From the NCBI GenBank assembly GCA_964034945.1, contig OZ035960.1:113371324-113435323 (forward strand): DNA of 64,000 nucleotides. The letters run 5' to 3'. The stretch is from Chrysopilus asiliformis (taxonomy: Eukaryota; Arthropoda; Insecta; Diptera; Rhagionidae). Shown piece by piece: positions 58,335-64,000 of this stretch. The notes beneath the pieces are model-generated. The model was not told the DNA's origin, searched no databases, and saw nothing but the letters and a program-made list of their open reading frames with translations. Position 1 is the first letter of the stretch; each line of letters begins with the position of its first letter. Both the position numbers and the translations under genes were made by a program.

Positions 58335-59191
58335 CAGTAATCCCTCCAACTGCGCGGTTTTTAACTGCGCGGTTTTTAACTGCGCGGTTTCGCAACTACG
58401 CGGTTAAGTTTTCAATACCAAAATTTCGAACTGCACGGTAAAAATTTCGCAGCTGCGCGGTTTTTTTAAAAAAATTTTGTTCAAAAACATAAAAGCTATA
58501 ATTGCCAATCTGGCAATCATTGAAAACCCGTATGGTGATATTCGTATCAAAATTCGAACAGTTGTACCAAAATTCCACTTTGAAGTCAAACTTTCCAATA
58601 AGATTTTTTAAAATTTATTCCAATCGGATTGTGATGAATGGGAGTTTTATGTAGAATCATATCCTAAATAACTTTTGTTCTTGGACTTTTTTGATAAGAT
58701 GCACCGTTTTTGAGATATTCGCAAAAAACGTTTTAGTCCATATGGTCCATTTTTGCCCATTAACGAACTTAGCCTCGCATTTTACGAAAAACGGATCTGC
58801 GCAAAATTTCAAGTCTCTAGCTCAATCCGTGCGCCCGTAATCCGCGCCACAGACAGACAGACAGACGGACAGACAGACGGACAGACGGACAGACAGACGG
58901 ACAGACGGACGGACGGACAGACGGACAGACAGACGGACGGACGGACATGCAGAAATTAATTATTTTTATCATTCTAAACACACTGGTGTAATTCATTTTT
59001 ATGTGTGATGACGGGATCTTGGCGTTACAAACGGTAAGGCAAAGTTAATATACCCTTTGGTTTCACCATACGGGTATAAAAACATGTTTCTAATCCCAAA
59101 AGTTCATACAAAGTAGGGTTCACAGTGTGCGGTTTCGGTTTGCGCGCTCTTTTTGTGGGACGTATCTACGGTGCAGTTGGAGGGATTACTG
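58335..59191. mobile_element. pogo/Tigger-like non-autonomous element, interrupted
   Basis: Inverted ends CAGTAATCCCTCCAACTGC on both sides with TA duplications (58333-58334, 59192-59193). The left arm has tandem TGCGCGGTTTTTAAC units, the typical Tigger-type CGCGGTTT subterminal repeats; the right arm has GTGCGGTTTCGGTTTGCGCG. The interior is replaced by family B copy 3 (58483-59077). Non-coding. Confidence 0.8.
58483..59077 (+). repeat. Family B repeat, copy 3, nested
   Basis: Near match to copy 2, except that GGGGGGTACCCCCCCTAATA is missing (ATATGGTCCATTTTTGCCC instead) and the CTGT-type tract (58852-58945) differs in length. It splits the pogo-like element, so it inserted later. An AAAAACAT at both edges may be a target duplication, but copy 2 has a similar left edge. 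Confidence 0.82.
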
Positions 59192-59221
59192 TACTTCAAA
59201 AATATCTGCATAGAAAAACAT

Positions 59222-59275
59222 TAAGGACTGTCCATAAATGCGTCACACTTTTAGGGGAAGGCGGTCTGCTTTTGC
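59222..59275. mobile_element. Family F end, copy 6
   Basis: TAAGGACTGTCCATAAATGC then GTCACACTTTTAGGGGAAGG is a clear left terminus; the right terminus was not found. Confidence 0.55.
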
Positions 59276-61506
59276 AAATTTTCTTTAGTGCAAACATTTT
59301 ATTACCCTATCTTTCAAATTTTCAACGTAAAATGGATAAACGTACCAATTTTTTTGAAACGATCAAAATACAAGAAAATATTTTTTCTTTGAAAAATCAT
59401 CAGCAACTTAGCGTTTAACCATTGAACCATTTCTGATTCATGGTTTATACTCGACCTTTTAGCATTGAATCCTATTGGAATTTCTCGGCTTATAAGGCCT
59501 GCTAAAACAACAAAATTATATTATTTTTGCGGATGTTTTCACATCCAAATTTCCCCCCAACAGGTCGGACACGTCTGCCCTGAAAACCCATCAGGAGCCT
59601 GTTTCTGGTATGGAAAGCTGGCTCACCGTCATCAGCAACTTCAATAAACTCCGAATAATAGAATTGACAAAAGTTTCAATTAAGCTTAATAATAATAGGG
59701 GTCTTCATGAAATCTCGGAAATGCCCTCGTGGGCAACGTAAACAGCATAAGTTTACTACCTCGTAAGTGTCAAAATTCGTATGAAGGATCTTTTACGCAA
59801 TCCTCGTCAAGTCACGCAACGATTTTGATGTGCAAACAGCGGATATTTCGAGAAATTTTAAAATTCAAATACGAAAATTTCGAAAATCTGTAAAATTCAA
59901 GTGCAGCAATAAGAATTTCTTATGTGTAATTTTAATTTCTCACTGATTCTCGGCATTTTCAACTTCTATTAACCTTTAATTGATGAGGTGGGTCCAGTGG
60001 ACCCACATTGACTTTTCTCTCTTTGCTATTTCTCATGTTTTCAGCACAGTGACTCTGAAATCTTCAGTACCTTCATACAGTATGGTGTTGTATGCCGAGT
60101 TAAAAGCACGGATTTGGTTTGTGATTAGAACAAGTCCATTGGAAACCACCTCATCATTTACGCATATGATTTTCACCTCATAAATTTAGGGTTAAATTTT
60201 GTGACTGCTGAGAGAACACTGTCGAACAGCTGATCGATTACAACAAATTATTTTAAAGTGCGTTCATAAAAATACGCAAACTGCAAACTTATCTGATTCC
60301 ATGAATACCGTGAATATTAATTTATATTTCATAGTTACAAACAAAATACTCCCAACTAATTTAATACAAATCGATGTTTCGACTCATTTTCGATTTTTAT
60401 GTTTACAATTAATTAACTAAGGAATAAAATGAATTTCCTATCATTACATATCGGTTCCCAATTCATGGCTTATATAGCTTGCCTAGTCGCTCCGTATATT
60501 TCATCCATAGATAGTTATTTATCATAATGAGAATTCTATTCAATTGCCAATGATTCCCCTTTCACCTTCTTAGTCCTTGTTATATATACATATATATTCA
60601 TTCGAAATTTACTTTGTTTGTTCGATTAAGCTCCACTTTATATATGAGTTGAATTAATAGGTGGGTGGATGTACGATAGTCTATGTCTTCGATAAATTTC
60701 CTTGGATTTGTTATATCGATTTATTTCTTTGATATCCAAATCCATGGAAATGGTGGAGCCCGGATAGATAGACAAGGATTCACAAAAGTCAATTTTATTG
60801 GAATGGCGGGGTGTTATATAGAAGTTAAGGAGTACAGTACAGGATAATAGCATAAACAGCCATCACCTATTGAACTGGTAGAATATATACAGACGTACAG
60901 CTGAAACATTTTTTTTTTTGGTAAGTTTGATACGTTTAGGCTTGCCTTTCATAAATAATTCCAAATCCTAGGCCAGAAAAATTTGTGTTCAGTTTGTTTT
61001 ATTTTGTGTTTTTATTTTTATTTTTTTTTTAGATCCTACATATTTTGTATTCCAGAGGTGAATGCATGCTATATTAGGATTTCTGATTGTAACGAATTTA
61101 TTTTTGTTTTATTTAGTTTTTATATTATGGATGGGTGTAAGTATAGCACAGATACATGCTATTATCCTTATGTCGAACAGAGGATATCAGTCCTTGATAG
61201 CCGTAAACATGGACATGTGTAAGTCGATTAGATATCGTAGTCTATCTACAATAGACGTTGGCCAATAATGTTGTTTGAATAACTAACAAATTTCCTCTCA
61301 TAATTTTTTCATTTCTTTTTTACCGTTTGGAATTTCATTATCATATTTACCAAATAATACGCGGAGAAAATTATTTTTAAATTTTTTGTACTATGGATTA
61401 GAGATCTGCGTTGTATGTTATCAGTCCGTTAGCAATCGAAAACTAGTGAACCGATTTCGAGCAAATTTTTGGGTGGCCTTTTTAGTAACAAGAGGGCATT
61501 TTCGGT
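59276..61506. other. No recognised feature
   Basis: AT-rich DNA with TATATATACATATATATTC simple sequence near 60580. A worn shared block (ACTAGTGAACCGATTTCGAG) sits at 61443. No credible gene or RNA. Confidence 0.35.
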
Positions 61507-61968
61507 AAGGGAGTGTCTATGAAATAGATGACGATAACTACTTAAAACGTTTTCTGTAAATTACGTTACACATTTAGGGGGAGGGATCACCTATTGACGG
61601 TAGTGTGAAATTTCATACGAAAATCCCGCACTCAGAAAAATGTTCCGGTCAACTTTTTGTCAGGTTAACTCTGACCTTACAGAGGTGTCTGTAAGCCAGC
61701 TAGCGGTCAGAGTTAACCTATCTAAGGTCAACTCGTGCAGCTCCCAATGCCCTACTTCACCTGCTGGTGGCTTAATTTCAGAATTTCTCCGACCACAGGT
61801 CAACTCAGTTTTACTTGCCCACATGCAGGCGAACGCGCGCCTGCCCGAGACCAATTACGCCGTATGTAGGTCGTCGAGTTAGCCTCCATTTTTCTGAGTG
61901 CGGAAAAGCTGAGGGGAGGTGTTTTAGAAAAAGCGAAAATTCGCGTAACGTATTTTATAGGCAGCCTC
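61507..61968. mobile_element. Family F element, copy 5, interrupted by E copy 3
   Basis: The left end AAGGGAGTGTCTATGAAATA and right GCGTAACGTATTTTATAGGC with AGCCTC are family F termini. Without the nested E element it is about 190 bp. Confidence 0.7.
61630..61900. mobile_element. MITE family E, copy 3, in an F element
   Basis: 271 bp, inverted relative to copy 1, from which it seems to differ by two substitutions and one base in the A run. The flanks read CG on both sides instead of TA. High identity implies recent movement from a common source. Confidence 0.9.
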
Positions 61969-62008
61969 AAAAGGCAAAATTCGCGGAATCATATCATACT
62001 AATACTAA
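61969..62008. repeat. TACTAATCAT repeats beside the Helitron start
   Basis: TCATACTAATACTAATCATA: two or three copies of the Helitron 5' tip directly upstream of family C copy 4, so the precise start may be 61994 or 62009. Confidence 0.5.
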
Positions 62009-62035
62009 TCATACTAATATATAAAAATGAGTTGG

Positions 62036-62068
<33 letters not shown>

Positions 62069-62388
62069 GTTCCTCTTTCACGCAAAAACGGCTGAACCGA
62101 TTGACTTGAAATTTGGCATGAGTGTCTGTGGTAGTTCTGGTTCCAACATAGGTATACGGAAAAGTAGCGCGAGGGGTGGGGGAGTAAGGGGAGGGGGTAA
62201 AGTGCGGGGAAGTACTCTTTCGCGGGGAAACTACTGAATCGATTGGCCTGAAATTTGGCATAGATGTTCGTCGGGAGTCCAGCCCCAACATAGACCCATT
62301 ATAAAGTTTTTAAGTTCTTTCCGGTTTTCTTCGTATTCTAAAACTTAGACAAAAAACTTAACCCGGCAACGACGGGTATGTAAGCTAG
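62009..62388 (+). mobile_element. Non-autonomous Helitron, family C copy 4
   Basis: Starts TCATACTAATATATAAAAAT after A, has the CTGT tract (62037-62065) and CCGATTGACTTGAAATTTGG, and ends with hairpin ACCCGGCAACGACGGGT, seven bases and CTAG, followed by T. 380 bp; the centre is shorter than in copy 3. Confidence 0.87.
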
Positions 62389-63713
62389 TTCTGAATAAAA
62401 CTCGCGGAGAAATTCAAGAAAAAATCGCAAATGTAAACGAGGTCTAAAGTCAATATATCTAAAATTCTGAAAAATCAATATATCTAAAATCTTAACGAAC
62501 ACCAATTTAGTTTTTTTTACTAATGTGATAGTAAAATTTCTTTTGCAACTTTATTTTTCGAAAAGAAAATTTGATATTCCGAAGCATGTCTGCATCAAAA
62601 ATAAATTTGACCAAAGAAGGATAGAGTAATTAAAATATTGATGTCTAAATCAAAGTAAATTTAAATGTTGTTCAGTAATTCCAGAAAATCCACAGACAAA
62701 TACGTGTGTCAAATCAGGCACAACTAGAACACACCTTCCCATACAAAGTAGCCCATAATCTCCAGTCTCTCCTATAGTAAAACGACATGATGGACACATT
62801 CGATATTCCTATAAGTCTTACTAATTGCTCTATGATGGCCGAATGTATGTCAGCTCAGGGTCAATGGGAAACCAAACCCAGTATGTTTCGGCATTGGAAC
62901 TTTAGAGATCAGCACAGCGTTTAATCTTTAATTGAAGCTCATGATGAGCGAGGATAAAAAAAATCTATTAATTACCGATCGTTTACGTCCTTTATCGATA
63001 AATACAAGAATATGCTTGCATTCACATTTCCAAAGGATTCCCAAAATGGAAGGATAAATTCAGATTCGTCGCAAATGTGTAGTTAATTAGAAGGCTATCC
63101 ATTGGTTGTCGTGTATCATTTTCTTTCAATTAAAGATAGAAAGACGAAGACGGAATTATTAATTTGTTAACATATGGAACAACTAATAAATCGATGAAAT
63201 TAAGGGTTATGGAAGTGCTTTTAATACTTATGTTGTATAATAACTTTGTAAACTTGACGGGAAGTTGGCGCAAAAGCGTTAGGGAAAAGCGAAACTTATT
63301 TGAAAAATCATTTTCATAAAGGCTGATGAATCATTTTCCTCTGACACACAATTTCAGGGAAATTGCCTTTCGATGCTATGTTTTGGTACGTGTTTATCTC
63401 AATTCACAATTTCCTTGTTTGGGATTTTTTTCCCGGAAAGTAAACATATTTTGAAAATTGTTGTTTGTAATCTATTTCAAATTCAGTTAAATCAGAAATC
63501 AAACAGCATTCAGTGTTTAATTAAATCCAATGGGTAAAAATAAACTCCAATTGAGATCCAAGATTCAAAAAAGGTTATGGACTCAAACAAGGCAAACTTT
63601 CATACAACTTAAAGAACCATGCAGGAAATAGCGTTTTTCGTGCCCTTGGGTTAACTTCTGAACCCGTGCAGTTTTCACTTTGGTTGGGTACTTTTTGGAA
63701 AGGGCACAGTCTC
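62389..63713. other. No recognised feature
   Basis: AT-rich unique DNA. CGCAAATGTAAACGAGGTCT at 62429 resembles a transposon end without local partner. Confidence 0.4.
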
Positions 63714-63715
63714 TA

Positions 63716-64000
63716 CACGGTAAAAACTGGAGTCTAATTTTAAGACTTTTTTTCCTACATATAGGTCAACACCTTTTTGAGCCTAAAAATCAAACTTTAA
63801 AAGTTTGAAATTATTTTCCTTTTAAATAGTATTATCCGGTCTAAATTTAAGGTATTAAAATTTAAATTTTAGTCTAAAAAATCTAAAAATTAGTTCCAAA
63901 TTTCTAAAAATTCTCAAACTAAAACCTTATGGTTTAAGTTTAAGATGTCTGAGTCTTAAATTTAGACTGGAATGGTTAAAAAATAGTCATAAACTTCTAA
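63716..64000. mobile_element. Left part of a TA-flanked element, cut by the window end
   Basis: TACACGGTAAAAACTGGAGT at 63715 resembles Tc1/mariner-type MITE ends. It is followed by internally repetitive sequence with TCTAAATTTAAG and TCTAAAAA motifs. The right end, if any, lies beyond the window. Confidence 0.35.

Overview
The window looks like gene-poor, AT-rich insect DNA, probably from a fly. The assignment rests on the repeats: an irritans-type mariner, a rosa-type (DD41D) mariner, a Jockey/CR1-like LINE tail, short Helitron derivatives, many small TA/TTA-flanked MITEs, and TATGTA-rich simple sequence typical of dipteran intergenic or intronic DNA. The genus cannot be told from the sequence. 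No host protein-coding exon, tRNA or rRNA gene could be supported anywhere. The longest open frames that are not transposon proteins either have no recognisable family or are translations of repeats; the TDRQTD-like peptides, for example, come from (CTGT)n tracts. The window may be a large intergenic interval or an intron.

Layout. 1-6.5 kb: an old TIR element with a tandem array, the first copy of a ~0.9 kb repeat (family A) and a 20-bp satellite. 6.58-7.88 kb: a full-length mariner with an intact 349-residue transposase on the minus strand. 8.56-9.48 kb: a second family A copy, inverted. 9.65-16 kb: a palindromic MITE (family D), a Helitron fragment, a family A copy split by a TTA-flanked palindromic MITE, a family B repeat and a nested fold-back element. 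18-22 kb: TA-flanked MITEs, one of them split by an internally deleted copy of the same mariner, then another D element. 23.6-31.4 kb: a Helitron, a family F element with a perfect 53-bp hairpin, two further F elements, a LINE tail, D and E elements. 33.3-34.8 kb: a hAT-like element with an 8-bp target duplication, split by a deleted PIF/Harbinger that keeps the start of its transposase and its MADF-domain protein. 35-41.5 kb: a Helitron, a 20-bp satellite, a ~380-bp hairpin, a MITE split by a D element, and a deleted rosa mariner. 43-50.8 kb: several MITEs, a family A relative carrying a second MADF fragment, a G21 run and the fifth D element. 53.6-64 kb: two copies of a TTA-flanked MITE, two B repeats (one inside a pogo-like element), an F element split by an E element, a Helitron, and the left end of another element.

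The main content is a nested record of DNA-transposon activity. In several cases the order of insertion can be read directly: mariner into a MITE, Harbinger into hAT, E into F, D into a TIR element, B into a pogo-like element. Two near-identical mariner copies and two near-identical E copies point to recent activity. No convincing new defence, metabolic or regulatory system was found. The observations most worth checking are the D family with its CWG target duplications, the two MADF-bearing elements, a (CTGT)n plus conserved-block module shared by otherwise unrelated repeat families, and the perfect long hairpin.
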